A stretch of 64,000 nt of DNA from Lathyrus oleraceus (lineage: Eukaryota > Streptophyta > Magnoliopsida > Fabales > Fabaceae): contig NC_066583.1 in assembly GCF_024323335.1 (NCBI RefSeq), positions 272,374,916 to 272,438,915 of the forward strand, in the 5' to 3' direction. A program made the position numbers and the translations under genes. Below are positions 1 through 12,322 of this stretch, piece after piece. The first letter of the stretch is position 1; the number at the start of each line of letters is the position of its first letter. A model generated the notes under the pieces. It saw nothing but the letters and a program-made list of their open reading frames with translations. It was not told the DNA's origin and did no database searches.

Positions 1-1319
1 GTAAATAGTCCAACTTTTGAAGCTTTTGTTGGTTAGTCATATTGTTGTTATCACTAATTTGTGAAAACTTTAAGAGCATTATATTGACCATCTGTAAACT
101 CACATGCTTCAACTCTTGATGACAAATCGTCTAACCAAAACAAAGGATCCTCAATTGAAGTTTTATAGGAAATGAATAAATCATTTCTCTTTTTATATAG
201 GGAACTCCGGTCCTTCTTGTATATAAAAGAGATTATCTTTTACATTTATGGAGCATACACCATCATGGAGGTAGTTTTCTTCTTCACATCTAGAGAAGGA
301 TCTAGGGTTGCTCATGCAAGTTTGCCACATCTTTAATTGTATAAGGCATACAACTCATCCACTGAAATTGTGAAAAATATTTAAATGCCATATTGGTGTT
401 GTCATTATAAAAGTTTACAATAAAATCTTGTTTTGTGTTTAGAAATGAACTAAATCATATTGATTATTATGAATTTTCCCAATGACAGAAAGGTATTTGT
501 GCGCCGATATTAGATGTCAGGCTTTTATATTCCTCTGACACTAAGGCATCAACGTTTTGATGTTGGATACTATGATTTATGTATTATATAGACGGTAAGA
601 TATCATGGTGTTGATGTTAGGCACCAAGATTTATGTATTCCATTGATATTAAGGCATAGTAGGTGTAAATTTTACTTGTTGAGCATTGGGTTCCATTGAT
701 GGTAAGGTATCATATGCATCACAATTTTCGTATCCCAATGACAATGAGATATAATGACTTATGCGCCTCATGGATGTATTGTCATTATAAGGATTCGACA
801 TTAGTTTTAAGCTTTACACATTTGTTTGAAGGAAATAAAAGGAATAAAATTCATATTAGATAGTCAATTTAATTTTAATAAAAAGAGAGTGTGCCATGTT
901 AAAATCTTTGAGCCAAAAAACATTTTTTTTTGTGAAAAAATGACTAAGTAGAAAAAGAATTCAAATATTTTTGAATTACATGATGTTAATTAAAAATAAT
1001 TGAGGTGCATGGAACTCTAAGAACTCATAAATATGTTCATAACAAGTTTGTCGAGCACATAGCTGATCCAAAATGTTGTTCCTTTTGGATTGACATCATT
1101 TTGAAAAACAACAACATGTAAAAATGTTCAAGTTTGCCAAGCTGCTTCAAGATGTTTTTCTGGTGCAGAAGGAACACATGTTGGACGCAATGTCACAACA
1201 TGTGGGTACAACATCTGGGGCTTGCTCAACAGCTCAGACTCCTGCATCTTGGAATGAATTTTTTATTGAAGATTCAATTAGATTTTATTGCTTTTATTTA
1301 GCAATATAATTATATGATT
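1..1319. other. Unassigned AT-rich DNA, no supported gene
   Basis: I see no convincing gene here. On the minus strand about 60 codons are open between roughly 237 and 48, reading like a protein fragment (it includes the stretch SIEDPLFWLDDLSSRVEAC), but a stop lies just upstream and I do not recognise the family. Between about 480 and 780 there are loose, imperfect repeats of phrases such as TTGATGTTGG and ATTTATGTATT. A 61-codon open stretch at 1124-1309 has no recognisable domain. The whole block may be an old transposon remnant. Confidence 0.4.
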
Positions 1320-2058
1320 TGTTGGACAACTGTGAAGATCAAATCAGATTTAAATGTGATTTAAATTTGAATTTGAACTAAACCAAATCATATCTTTTTG
1401 TTGGAGATATTTATGGAACTAATCCTATCCAACAAATTATGCAAAGATTCTGGACGATATTAAATCAAAGATCCAAGGAGAAAGGCCCAAAATGATTTTG
1501 CTATATAAGGAGCTTAAAACCTACATGGAAAAACAAGCAATACATCGAAGATATTAGAGTGCTAGGGTTTATTTCTTAGTCCTTATTATTGTTGTATGTA
1601 CATCACACTATGTTTCAGTAACTTGGTATAGTTATAGGTTTGTCTAATTGAGTTGTAATATTCAACGTTGATTATTGGGTTGTAATCCCCAATCACGAGT
1701 TATGTGATTGACAAGAAAGTAAGAGAGACTATCATATTTAGGGGGAGTCATATATAGAAAGTCATTGGATAACGTAAGGAATAGGAATTGAATAACACAA
1801 GATTTGTTGTTGCTTGTAAGACTAATTATACTAAACCACTAATATTGACTTTCCTTTCTTGGTCTGTAATTCAACCCTCTAGATATAGGTATGATTTCAC
1901 TAAACTGGGTTACTAATTATTGTTTTGATTATCGCTTTTTTGTTCCATCATCTTGTACAATTGAATCTATATTAATTATGGTTATTCTGGTTGGACTTGT
2001 CAAACCATTTGTCTAAGACATCGTGTTCGACATATATCCCATGAGGAATATAATTTCA
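1320..2058 (+). repeat. Probable 5' LTR of a decayed Ty1/copia element
   Basis: The right end is fairly firm: the LTR ends in TTTCA at 2058, two bases before a copia-type primer binding site. The left end is placed at TGTTGGACAACTG (1320) because plant copia LTRs usually begin TGTTGG, but an earlier start near 1115 is possible. A TATA-like CTATATAAGG lies at about 1500, followed by a pyrimidine- and AT-rich leader, as expected for a U3/R promoter. No matching 3' LTR is seen in the window, so the element is truncated. Confidence 0.5.
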
Positions 2059-2060
2059 AT

Positions 2061-2075
2061 TGGCATCAGAGCAGG
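2061..2075 (+). other. Copia primer binding site, initiator tRNA-Met type
   Basis: TGGCATCAGAGCAGG closely resembles the usual plant copia primer site TGGTATCAGAGC, which pairs with the 3' end of initiator methionine tRNA. It lies two bases after the LTR end and about 55 bases before the gag start. Confidence 0.65.
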
Positions 2076-2131
2076 AACCATAACATGTTAGGTAAACTCC
2101 AAGGAAGATAAATTCTAATCAAATAGAGACA

Positions 2132-3640
2132 ATGAAATATGGAGGATCAGTCAACAAACCACCTATTTTGGATGACACCAACTATGATTATTGGAAGTCC
2201 ATGATGGTTACCTTTGTCAAATCCATGGGCAACAAATCATGGAAAGTTGTGTTAAAAGGGTGGAAACGTCCAGTGGTTACTTCTGAAGATGGAACTACTA
2301 GCTTGAAACCAGAAGCTGAATGGACTAATGGTGATGATGATGAAGCTCTTGGAAACTCCAAAGCTTTGAACAATATCTTCAATGGTGTTGAGAAGAAAAT
2401 GTTCAAGTTGATCAACATATGTTCATAAGATAACGAAGCATGGGAGGTACTCAAAACTTCACATGAAAGCACATTTAAAGTTCATATGTCAAGGTTGCAG
2501 CTTCTTACCACTAAGTTTGAGAATATGAGGATTAATCAATATGAATCAATCTGTGAATTCCATATCAGGTTGTGTGATATTGCCAACACCTCTTTTGCCT
2601 TAGGTGAAAATATGTGTGAAGAAAAGTTTGTCAGAAAAATTCTCAGACCATTGCCTAAGAGGTTTGATATGAAAGTGACTGCTATTGAAGAAGCTTAGGA
2701 CTTTAGCAATATTAAGGTTGATGAACTCATTGGTTCCCTGCAAACGTTTGAGATGTCCATCAATGAAAGATAAAAAATAAGAACAAAGGTATAACCTTTT
2801 TTTCCATTACTTAAGAGAGTCAAGGCGATAAAGAAGAGAACTTATCAAATGATATATCTCTTTTTGGTAAATATGTGAACAGAAAGTGGAGGACAAATGT
2901 CCAAGACAAGAGGTCTGACACCAGTCCCCATATCAAAGGCAAGAGTGAAGACAAACCCAATGGTGACAAGGGTAATCAATTCTTTGAGTGTAAAGGAATT
3001 GGACACATTAAAGCGGAATATCCTACCTTTCTAAAGAAACAGAAAAAGAGACTTTTCATCACTTGGTCTGATTCTGATAATGAAAGTGGGGAAGAAACTG
3101 CCAGCAATGTGATGGCTTATTATGGACGATATGAGTATGAAGGTGAGTCTAGTATTGAAGACCTATATGAATAATATATTTATACATCATATTGGCTTCT
3201 AGTCTCCAAGTGGGAAGAAACGTGCTTAATAATAGACAATCATAATAAAACCATAAGTGTGCTTCAGAAGGAAACAAAGAAGCTTGGCTCAACCATCACA
3301 AGTGTAGAAAATGAGATTTCATTTCTAAACTTCAAATAAGAACACATGATTCAATATGAAAGTAATGTGAATATGCTTGATGGAATGGTGGAGTATGTAG
3401 AATTGTCTAGACACATGAAGAGAATAAATTTTGGGACAAGCATGAAAGAAAAACGCATGAGATTCCCTTAACGAAGGTTGTTCTACCTAAAATGAGGACT
3501 GAGGTTCTAAGGTCGCAACACATTTCACAACTTTGTGTGAAATATGTGTCACCTCTTCACATTAGTAACTTGAAATTGCATTGAAAATGTCACTAATGTG
3601 GTAAATTTGGACAACAACTCTTCTATCATTCATATTCTTC
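2132..3640 (+). pseudogene. gag: Ty1/copia gag polyprotein, broken
   Basis: The start at 2132 opens a copia-type Gag: residues 1-98 contain a PPILDDTNYDYWKSMM block typical of the DUF4219/UBN2 gag region, in which a Trp-rich N-terminus leads the capsid-like domain. A stop at 2426-2428 ends the first piece. The second piece (2486-2698) carries the conserved IRLCDIANTSFALGE and KILRPLPKRFDMKVTAIEEA stretches and also ends in a stop. A third piece (2875-3174) has a zinc-knuckle-like FFECKGIGHIKAEYP. In it the first motif is C-x3-G-x2-H, and both the second cysteine and the last position have decayed. Further decayed coding, including CHYCGKFGQ, continues to about 3640. No protease, integrase or reverse transcriptase follows. 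This is an old, truncated Gag copy; the protein would package element RNA in cytoplasmic particles. Confidence 0.75.
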
Positions 3641-4867
3641 TTATTTTATAAATTTTATTCACTAATAATTTACTTAGTGCCGAGAGAGTGAATTCAAGGG
3701 CTTAGTTATCTTGTGATCTTGTAATAGATGTTATGGTTGCTAGCTAAACATGTTAAAATCTTTGTTTAAGGTTATTGGGTTGAACCTATGTAAAAGCTCA
3801 AGTTGTTTGTGTTAGGTTGTTAGGCTGATCCTCTGAAAAAGTTCAAGATGTTTAAGGTTGATGGAAAGATCATGTATATAATCTCAAATTTTTATTTTAG
3901 TGAAAATCTCAAGAGTAAAATGTTAATGGCTGGAGTAGGCCAAGTGGTTCCGAACTAGGATAATCTATGGTTTGATATTTCTTACCATATATCTTTATAA
4001 TTATGTCATTTATCTTTTCCACTTCTTATTCTCCGCTTCTAATATAAATTATTTTATATAATATTTTTTGTAAAAAGTTTTATGAAATCTGAATATCAGA
4101 ATTCACCTACTCTTGTTTTTGGAGTGTATTGTTAAACATATATATCATAATATGATGTGAATGGTGGAGAAATCAACAATGTTGAGGTTGAAGATCTCAT
4201 GGAAGCTTATTTTCAGATGTCAATGTCAATCAGGAGACTTTCAATGTGGTGGTGGTTAATTATGATCTTGTACATGTGGATACTTATGTGAAGGAGCATG
4301 ATACTTAGGTTTTGGGTCAATGACAACCCGCTCTTTTGAAATTGATATTTTTAATGATTTTATAATTCTGAGTATACATGGCAATGAAACTCGTACTTGT
4401 CCGAACCCATCTTGACTTTGACGGGGAAATCCTGATTGACTAGGTTCAGGCATGGGTTTGGGTTTCTCCCAGTTTCAAATTATGGGTATGTGACGAGTAA
4501 TGGGGAGAATAATACACACCATGAATTCGTCCCTAAAGCCGTCTCGTTGATGATTTTAAATATTTGGTTTTGATAATTTAGAATACTAATAACTTGGTTA
4601 ATATATTGATATTTTGGTTTGTAATTTTATTTTTTGAAATGTCTGTTTGAAAGTTTTCGTAAGTATTTTAATTTATAAATTTAATGTTTGTTAGAATTCA
4701 AGACAAATTGTAAGTTTGGGAAAATTGACTATTTCAATTTAAAAAATAGATTTCGATGTGTAGATGTGACAGGGTGGGATACCCAAAGTTGTTTGAGACG
4801 AATTATGGGAACATAACAAATATTCAATAAGGATTCAAGTTTGGGTACGGGGTACAAAAAACCCATT
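3641..4867. other. Unassigned DNA with an LTR-like remnant
   Basis: There is no coding sequence. Positions of about 3690-4130 resemble the downstream part of a copia-type LTR: phrases like GAAAATCTCAAGAG, GAACTAGGATAA and a final AATTCACCTACTCTTG are the style of SIRE/Angela LTR ends. That assignment is from memory of the style, not an alignment. The rest is AT-rich. The bases at 4863-4867 (CCATT) should be one target-site duplicate of element C; its partner lies outside the window. Confidence 0.35.
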
Positions 4868-7800
4868 TTTAGCGGTAAATTCATGACCATCAAACTATGG
4901 ATAAGTTCAACGTCAATAAAACCAGAGTCGTCACCGCGCTTTTATTGTTTCCAAAGGAAAAGGGAAAAGTACGAACAAAACCCAAAGATAAAAAGTTTTC
5001 AAATCAAAACTAATAAAATGCCAGAGATTACAAGTAAGGGGGTTGGTTACACAGAGGGAAGGTGTTACCGCCCAAAGTGTCCTAGGTACTCCTAGGAAAC
5101 CATTTTTTATATGTGTATGTGTTTTTGGTATAAAAGATGTTTGAGAAATATATAGTGTGGGAACGAGAAAAGAATTCATTGATTATATTTTTGTGTTTGA
5201 CAAGACCTTAAGACTTGTGCCTACGTACCAACATGAAAATGAGGGATCAAAACCTCGTAGTTCGTGGTAAAAATTTCAAAATGAGTGAATTGCTTTTAAT
5301 CAGAAGTTTAATTGAGAAGGGCACAAAGGCCAAAAAAATTGAATGAAGTTGTTAGTTCTTTTTGTATTTTGAAATTTTAAGTCAATATGATTAAGTTTAT
5401 AAATAATTTTGATTTAAGAAAGAGTTTGAAAATTCAATGGCATACGTCCAGAGTTTTTAATTATTAAAACACAGTCTAAGTTTGAAATCACAAGCAAAGA
5501 AAGTTTTTGAAAAGGGGGAGAGATTTTAAAATTTAAGAAGTGGGAGAAGATGAAGAGGCTACCCTAAGCACAAAATTAAAAGTTAAGAGTTGAATAGATC
5601 TGACCAATGGGGTGCAATCCAACAGACACGAATGTCATATAGAAAACCCGCTTTCCCTTTGGACTTTGAATCAAGAAATAATCAATCAAGCAATTAGTAA
5701 TATCAGACATCATGAAGATCAAGGCATCAAATTAAGATAGCCACATCCAAGCAAGCAAATCCATAGCTAGCAGTCTTCTTTGTCTTTTCATGTATTAGAT
5801 GAAATACTCCTTGATAAACTCAAAATAAAGCATTAGACACAAGATCAAAATAACAGTTTGCATCAAGACAATGTAGCATATGAATTCAAATAAATCCCAA
5901 GACTTGCATCAGACGAAGGCTCAGTTCACAATAACTTGGTCTTAGAATGTTGGCATTGACCAAGTCCTTTTTGCATAGGGAATGTTGCTTAGTTCTAAGT
6001 CCAAAAGTTCAGATCAAGCTCAACAGTCTACCAAACATTTTTTAGGGTTTTTTGTTGTTTATTAAGTATTTTAAGGTCCTAAGACCACAAGCACAATCAA
6101 AATGCGCAAACAATATATACAATCACAAGATATGACTCAAATGAGCAAAGTGTAAATGGTATAAACATAAACAAGTTTAATGAAATGTAAATGGCAACGA
6201 ATGATAAATGACTAGAAATTAAATTGCATAAAGTAAATGACTTGGAAGTATAGCAATATTAACAATAGTTAGTCAAATGTTAGTCAAGTGTTAGTGGTGT
6301 TTTGCTTTTTAATTGATTAAGTCATTCTTTGGAGAACACTCAACCATCCATTCATAAGCATGGATTCTTGAACCAAGACATCTTCCATAGGAAGGAAAAA
6401 AGGCCAAGTTTCCATACAATACCATGAAGGATGAGAGACTTACAATCTCACTTACTAGAATGCTATGCCTTTAGGGTCAAATTTAGCTCTATGTTAAGCA
6501 ATCGTAATTGAACTTATGTAGAAGCCACAACTATCTGAGACCGTGCAATAAAAACTTAGGTGTTAATGCATGTTAGAGATTTGGTATAATGAACCAAACT
6601 CCTAAAACATACCACACACTAAAAGAAAAGATCAAGAGGGATGGACCTATCTCATCCATACTTGTATTGGTTCATCTGACATAAGGTCATTGATGAACCA
6701 ATTAGCCTTAGGACATTTGAGATTTCATTGGTCAATGAAAGGAATGGGAAAGAATAGGGATGAAGATGAAGGGGGAGGGGAAGAGAGAAACACAAATTGG
6801 TCATGGAAGGAATTTTATCAAATTAAAATCATTCATTCATTTTGGGAGATGAAATGTACATTTCATCAATCCCCTAAATCCAATGATTTTAATCCAGCAA
6901 AAGTCAAATCAACATTGACCAAGGCCCAAACAAATAGTCAAACATCACAAGGCCATAAAAATGGCTCAACATAATTTTTACACAATTAATCAATTAAAAT
7001 CAATTTTAAAATGCATTAAAATTCAATTTAATTTGGTCAAAACCTAAAATCTCTTCTAAACACCAAATAAATGGCCAAGAGATTTATCGTAGGTCAAACA
7101 AGGTCAAAGGACTTTAGACAAAAAATTTCATCATTTTAGAAAAGTCAAAAGTATTTTTAAACAATTAAAAATATGCACAAAACATTTAGTTCATGAAAAA
7201 TATCAAAATTAATCCAAAAAATAATTTTTATTTAGAAAATGAAAGAGAAAAATTTAAAGATTTTTGGTGAAAGTCCCATATTTTTTGGATTAAAAATGAA
7301 ATTATCATGAATTAAACAAAATAAAGTAATTAAACATAAATTCAGAAATGAAAAATAAAAATAAAAAAACAAGCGCCATCAGATCTCCCTCATTAATTGA
7401 GGTGGCAGATTCGATGGCTACACGCGCGTGTTCCACCATGCTCCTTGGTCAATGCAATTTACGCGTGGTAATCAGAATGAATACTCAAGATTAAAACATT
7501 TGAACCAGATCAGATGGCTTGGGCTTTGGCAATGCACCACCGGATCCCTAGCTCCGGTCATCTTCTCCGGTGACCTCCACCAGACTGGTCCAATCTCAAC
7601 ATAATGAATAATGAAAAACAAGGACACTATTTCAAAGAGAAAATGCTCAGGAGATCGAATTTGGCCTCAATTTTCTCCAATTCTAAGTATATAAAAAGAT
7701 ACATGGATTTAAATTTTGAGGATCATAAACTGAGTTGCTTCGATTTGACCTCAAAGCAACTCAATCTTGTTGCCTACATTGGTAGGACTTCAACCAACCA

Positions 7801-9626
7801 AAAATCAATCAAATTAATTGAGAAATGAGGGAGAATCGAAGAAGATAAGTTTCTGAAGTTTCACCTTCGAGTAGCTTTAATTCAACTTGATCTTGATCTG
7901 GATTTGCTTGATCCTTCCTCCTCTTGCTTGCAGTAATCAATTGAGATGGAAAAGGCAATGGATTCTTGGAGTTTGAACTTCAAAACAGAAAGTGAAATTC
8001 AAATTTGATTTCACAGAAATCCTCAAGAAATTCTATGGTGTGAGGGCCTGAGTTCTCTTGGAAAAGCTTGGGCAAGGTGTTGATGTGAATTCTGAGGCCA
8101 TGAGCTTGTTTAAATAGACAAGGGAATTGATCTTTGCACCACTTGAAATTTTGCCAAAATTGGAAACCAAGGTGCATGGATGCATGAGCAATGGTTTGGG
8201 CTTAAATAATGATGCAATCCATCTCCAATTCATGCATAAAGAGTAGTGAGGTTGTCACATGGAAGCACGCAAAGAGGAATGATCATTTGAATCCAAATCT
8301 TGCCAAAACAAATCCCACAAAGGAGCTATGCGTAAGTCCCTTAATTTTAGTCCAAATGAGGTGATCTTGGACTTTTTGGAAAGGTAAGATCAAGGGGAAC
8401 AACTTTCATGTAGAACACGTTTCCATTTGAATCTTGGATCATGATGAAGTTTGAGGTGGAAGTTTGGAAAATCAAACATATTTGAAAATTTTCTAAGTAC
8501 CAAGTTTCACTTCTTCCACCTTGAATAACTTTTGCTATGGAATTCAAATGGAAAACGTTCCTTCATCAAAGTTGTATCTATTTCAAACCTCTTCAATTTG
8601 GTCACAAATTTGACCTTATTTGGATTTGGCATGAAGGAGTTATGCATTTTAGAAGTTGAGGAAAATCACTTGTTCAATGGTAATGGCCCAAAATGACCTA
8701 TAATTTTTCCTCTTGGAACATGAATTTTCAAGTTGAATTTGAACTTATTCCAAGCATAAAAATTTAATAAGACATCTTGAGTTTGATCATGAAACTTGAA
8801 TGGATTTCATATCATAAAAATTGAGAAAGTTATGGTCTTTGGAAGTTGACCTTCTAACTAGGGTTCAAACAAAATGACCTATAATCGTTCACCATAAAAA
8901 ATGACTTTCCAAGCAAAAATAGATCTTGACTTCAACATAAAAGTTGTTTTTAATGTCATAAGGAGTAACTTTTCTCTTGGAATCATTTTCATATGACACA
9001 AATTGTAGAAGATAGGGTCTAGGGAACCCCAGTTTTGACCAGTTGACTTTCTCTGGTCAACCACCATGAACCATCTTGAAAACTTGACATTCTCTTGATA
9101 TTTGGGACTCATGGAGCATAATATATGTGTAGTATGATCTATAATGAAGTATCCCTTCATATATTTGATCAAATGATGAAGAAATTTGCTGAGGAAGTCA
9201 TATAAGATACCCAGATGAATTAGGGCTTCCAAGGTAAACAAGCTTCAAACTCTTGATGAATTCTTGATCAAAATGATATGTGAGGACCATGGGGATCCAT
9301 ATATGATGTCTAGAGTCAATGTGAACCATATCTTGATTGATCTCCTTGCATTGAGGGTCTCAAACCCTAGATATGAGCTTGATGAGGCATGGGTGGACAC
9401 ACACACTACCTACAAAAGCAACAAACTATATATTGACATGTTTTGGTATTTTGGTTAGTAAAATAATGAAAAAAGCAAAGTATGATACACCAAAATGTGC
9501 TTGGTGCTCTCTCCCAATGCAAACCCAATGAATGAAGGGTAAGGAGGATGCCAATGTGTGATCCCAAAGCCAATGTAAATGATGAGATATCATGAGGGAT
9601 ATTAGGGTCAAAATTGGGGTCTTACA
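4868..9626 (-). repeat. 3' LTR of element C
   Basis: On the minus strand it starts TGTAAGACCCC at 9626, directly after a purine-rich AAATAGGGGCAGC, and ends TTACCGCTAAA at 4868, where related LTRs end CTACA. The final CA has changed to AA. At 4759 bp it is close to the 4703 bp of element A's 5' LTR, and the two are recognisably the same family in opposite orientation. Open stretches inside it (for example 6690-6974 and 8879-9241) have no recognisable domain and are not called as genes. Confidence 0.85.
5200..5260 (-). other. LTR stem-loop module, copy in element C
   Basis: Read on the minus strand: CTACG (5260-5256) pairs with CGTAG (5225-5221), with a small CAT/ATG stem between. This is followed by ACAAG/CTTGT arms (5218-5214 and 5204-5200). 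The same arrangement occurs in both LTRs of element A and three times in each LTR of element B. Confidence 0.55.
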
Positions 9627-9639
9627 GCTGCCCCTATTT
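9627..9639 (-). other. Polypurine tract of element C
   Basis: The minus-strand sequence AAATAGGGGCAGC abuts the LTR start. The same string, with one change, precedes the 3' LTRs of elements A and B. It is the expected plus-strand DNA primer. Confidence 0.7.
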
Positions 9640-12228
9640 AAGGACATTCTAACTGAGGATGTGAAGGTTAAAATCTTCGTATCAACTCAGTAGAATGGAC
9701 TTAAATAACAATAATAGAAACAAATTTTGGTCCCTAAGAGACCTCATGATGCATATGGTATGAATGTTAAAATAATCTCTCTGGGGAAAATATTGCCACA
9801 AAGGAAAAGAATCCAGAGGGACTGAAAGTCCATAGGAGCATAATGCATTCCATAAGGAAAAACTCACTGGGGAGACAAAGACTCTAGGGATAAACTGTTG
9901 TGCGTAGGCCAGGCTACGACTAAAAAACAGCTGGAGACACGAGGGGAAATTCCATGAAAATAAATCAATGGAAAGAATCGGTTGGGGATAAGGAAAATCT
10001 GCAGGGGAAATGGGTAAATCAGAACAAAAATGAAATACTTGTATCAAACAGGGGATTGGCGACTTCACTGAGGAAATACACACTCAAAATCAAATGGGGA
10101 AGAATAATCTTCAACACAGGAGTACCAGAAGTATATTATCTATTACCAATTATTGGGTAGGAAGATAATATACTCTGACAGAGGGACATCCGTTACCGAT
10201 TATGGTAAACATATCAAGGATGACTCACTGAGAAAAAGGAGGTGTATTCGTTACCGGTTACTGGGTAAGAAGAACCTGTTAGGGAAAATATCAAATAGGA
10301 TTTACAACTACCGATTACTGGGAAGAAGACCAAAGAGAGAATATCCGTCACAGGTTAAAGTGAACATATCAAGGATAGACTCAAAGGAAGAACATTCGTC
10401 ATTGGTTAGGATGAAAACATAAAGGATAGACTATCGGGAAAAAATAGGAATTATATCTATCAGTTCCTGGATAGAATACCAAAAAGAGAACATCCGTCAC
10501 CGGTTAAGATGAACATATCAAGGATAGACTTAACAGGGGGAAGCAGGATTTACAACTACCGGTTACTGGGAAGAAGACCGCAAAGAGGAGAAAATCCATC
10601 ATCGGTTAAGATGAACATATCAAGGATTAACTCTATGGGGAATGAAATAGGAATTATAACTACCTTTTTACTGGGTAGAAAACCACAAAGGGGGAATATC
10701 CGTCATTGGTTAGGATGAACATATCAAGGATAGACTGCCTGGGGAAACGTGAAAATGAATCCGCTGGAGAAAGTAAAGGAAGTAGATTACTTTTACCGGG
10801 TATTGGGAAAAAGTAAAGTACACAAAAATCGAGAAGAATATTACTGGGTAATAGACTCCTAAGGGACCAAAAAATATCTATCTAGGTAAGAGATAGAAAG
10901 AAACGGTCAAATAAGGACTCAACCCAAATGAGGATATAACTCAAGGGGAGTGGTTCCATCCAGATAATTAATTGGGGAGGAAACTGAAATAATAATCATC
11001 CACGAGGAAATAACTCAGTGGGGAATGAGAAATATTAAGTTCTTTCTGCTTAAGGGGCTGACACTCTATAATTGAAAGAGGACAGACGCACCAAATCTAC
11101 ATGGGCAAATAATATCACCGTAGTAGGGGATCAAAATAAGGAAATCAAATGAAATAACAAATGTATAATGAAATATCTGATGTTGTGCTTTATGCATGAA
11201 TATGTATGTATATGATTATGATTATATTGACAAAACAACATAAAGGATACAAACATCACAGATCTGAATCACCACTACAACACTCGGCTAATCTCAACAA
11301 GATGGAAATACCAACTAGAGAAAAAGTGATGGGGATGAACACAAATAATCAGGCTCTGAATATCTCAATCCTGGCTAGGGAAAGAGAAAAGATCTGCTGA
11401 GGATCCAAGCTGTCAACTCTGCGGGGAATTTTAGGTCAACACCATATCAAATGGGAGACAACCTCGCAAGGGACAAAGTCAAATACTGCTCAGAATTAAT
11501 ACTGCCATATCTGAAGATGATCTCCGCCGGGGAGTACAAGAGATAAAACTCTGCACGGAGGATCTAGGTAAATTGCTGAGGATGTGAGCTTACAACTAAG
11601 CTGGGGTAAAAGTTTGCAAAAAGGACCGATCACCAACTCAACTCTACCGGGGATAAGTAATGAATTGTTTGGGGGAAAATTACCAAACCAACTACTTGGG
11701 GAAGACCAACAAAACTTCGCATTTCAGGACTTACCTGTTCTCGAACTGCTGTTGATATTCCTTACTGAAATCGATTGCTTTTAAAGTGATTGCTTTTATA
11801 TTCTTAAGAAAAAAATGGTTTTAAATTATTAATTATCATCATAAAAACTCAAATTTATTTAGCTGAGATAAATAAGAGTAGAAACAATTGGATACAAAGC
11901 TCAACTTTATTTAATAGGATGGTAGTCTGTAAATGACAAGACTCCATGGATCTTTACAAAGGTTGAAAATGGTAATTTACATGGAAAAGGGCTACATTGA
12001 ATACAATGACCAATACTATCCCTACCAACTTCAATATCCGTTGTGCTCTCAGTTTCGGTTGAGAATGACGAATTAAGACCAACTGACTTGCTCGAAACTA
12101 CTCCAATGATCAGGACCAACCGAATGCAGTTACTTGCCATAATCCCTAATTTTTGCCTAGATTGCCCTAAGGTGGGGTACTCAATCTAGCTGGATAAATT
12201 TTCTATTTTATGTCTCTAACTTTTGCCT
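9640..12228 (-). repeat. 3' non-coding region of element C with degenerate two-part repeats
   Basis: No gene is seen. Between about 10120 and 10860 two short phrases alternate: one related to TATCCTTGATATGTTCATCC plus AACCGATGACGG, and one related to CCCAGTAACCGGTAG plus TTGTAAATCC (minus-strand reading). The same two phrases alternate in the 3' regions of elements A and B. Open stretches such as 9682-10083 on the minus strand are unconvincing as genes. Confidence 0.7.
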
Positions 12229-12302
12229 GGATCGCCCTTTCGGGTTTTCAATCCACCGAGATGCTCATTTTTGCCTAAGCCGCCCTTTTGGGTTTTCAAC
12301 TT
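12229..12302 (-). other. Twin hairpins after the integrase of element C
   Basis: Minus-strand hairpin 1 (12302-12277) pairs AAGTTG with CGGCTT around AAAA-CCC-AAAA-GGG. Hairpin 2 (12254-12229) pairs GGATTG with CGATCC around AAAA-CCC-GAAA-GGG. The pair lies about 20 bases after the integrase stop, as in elements A and B. Confidence 0.55.
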
Positions 12303-12322
12303 AGCGAGTTGTTCTTTTCTTT

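Noticed and set aside
48..237. Open minus-strand stretch reading like a protein fragment
   Set aside because: About 60 codons with a stop just upstream and no family I can name; not enough for a gene call.
6690..6974. 94-codon open stretch that might be a small gene
   Set aside because: It lies in the LTR of element C and has no domain; the matching place in element A's LTR is not open in the same way.
9682..10083. 133-codon minus-strand open stretch in the 3' region of element C
   Set aside because: Hydrophobic, low-information sequence without conserved motifs; the counterpart in element A (30986-31186) is short and not conserved as protein.
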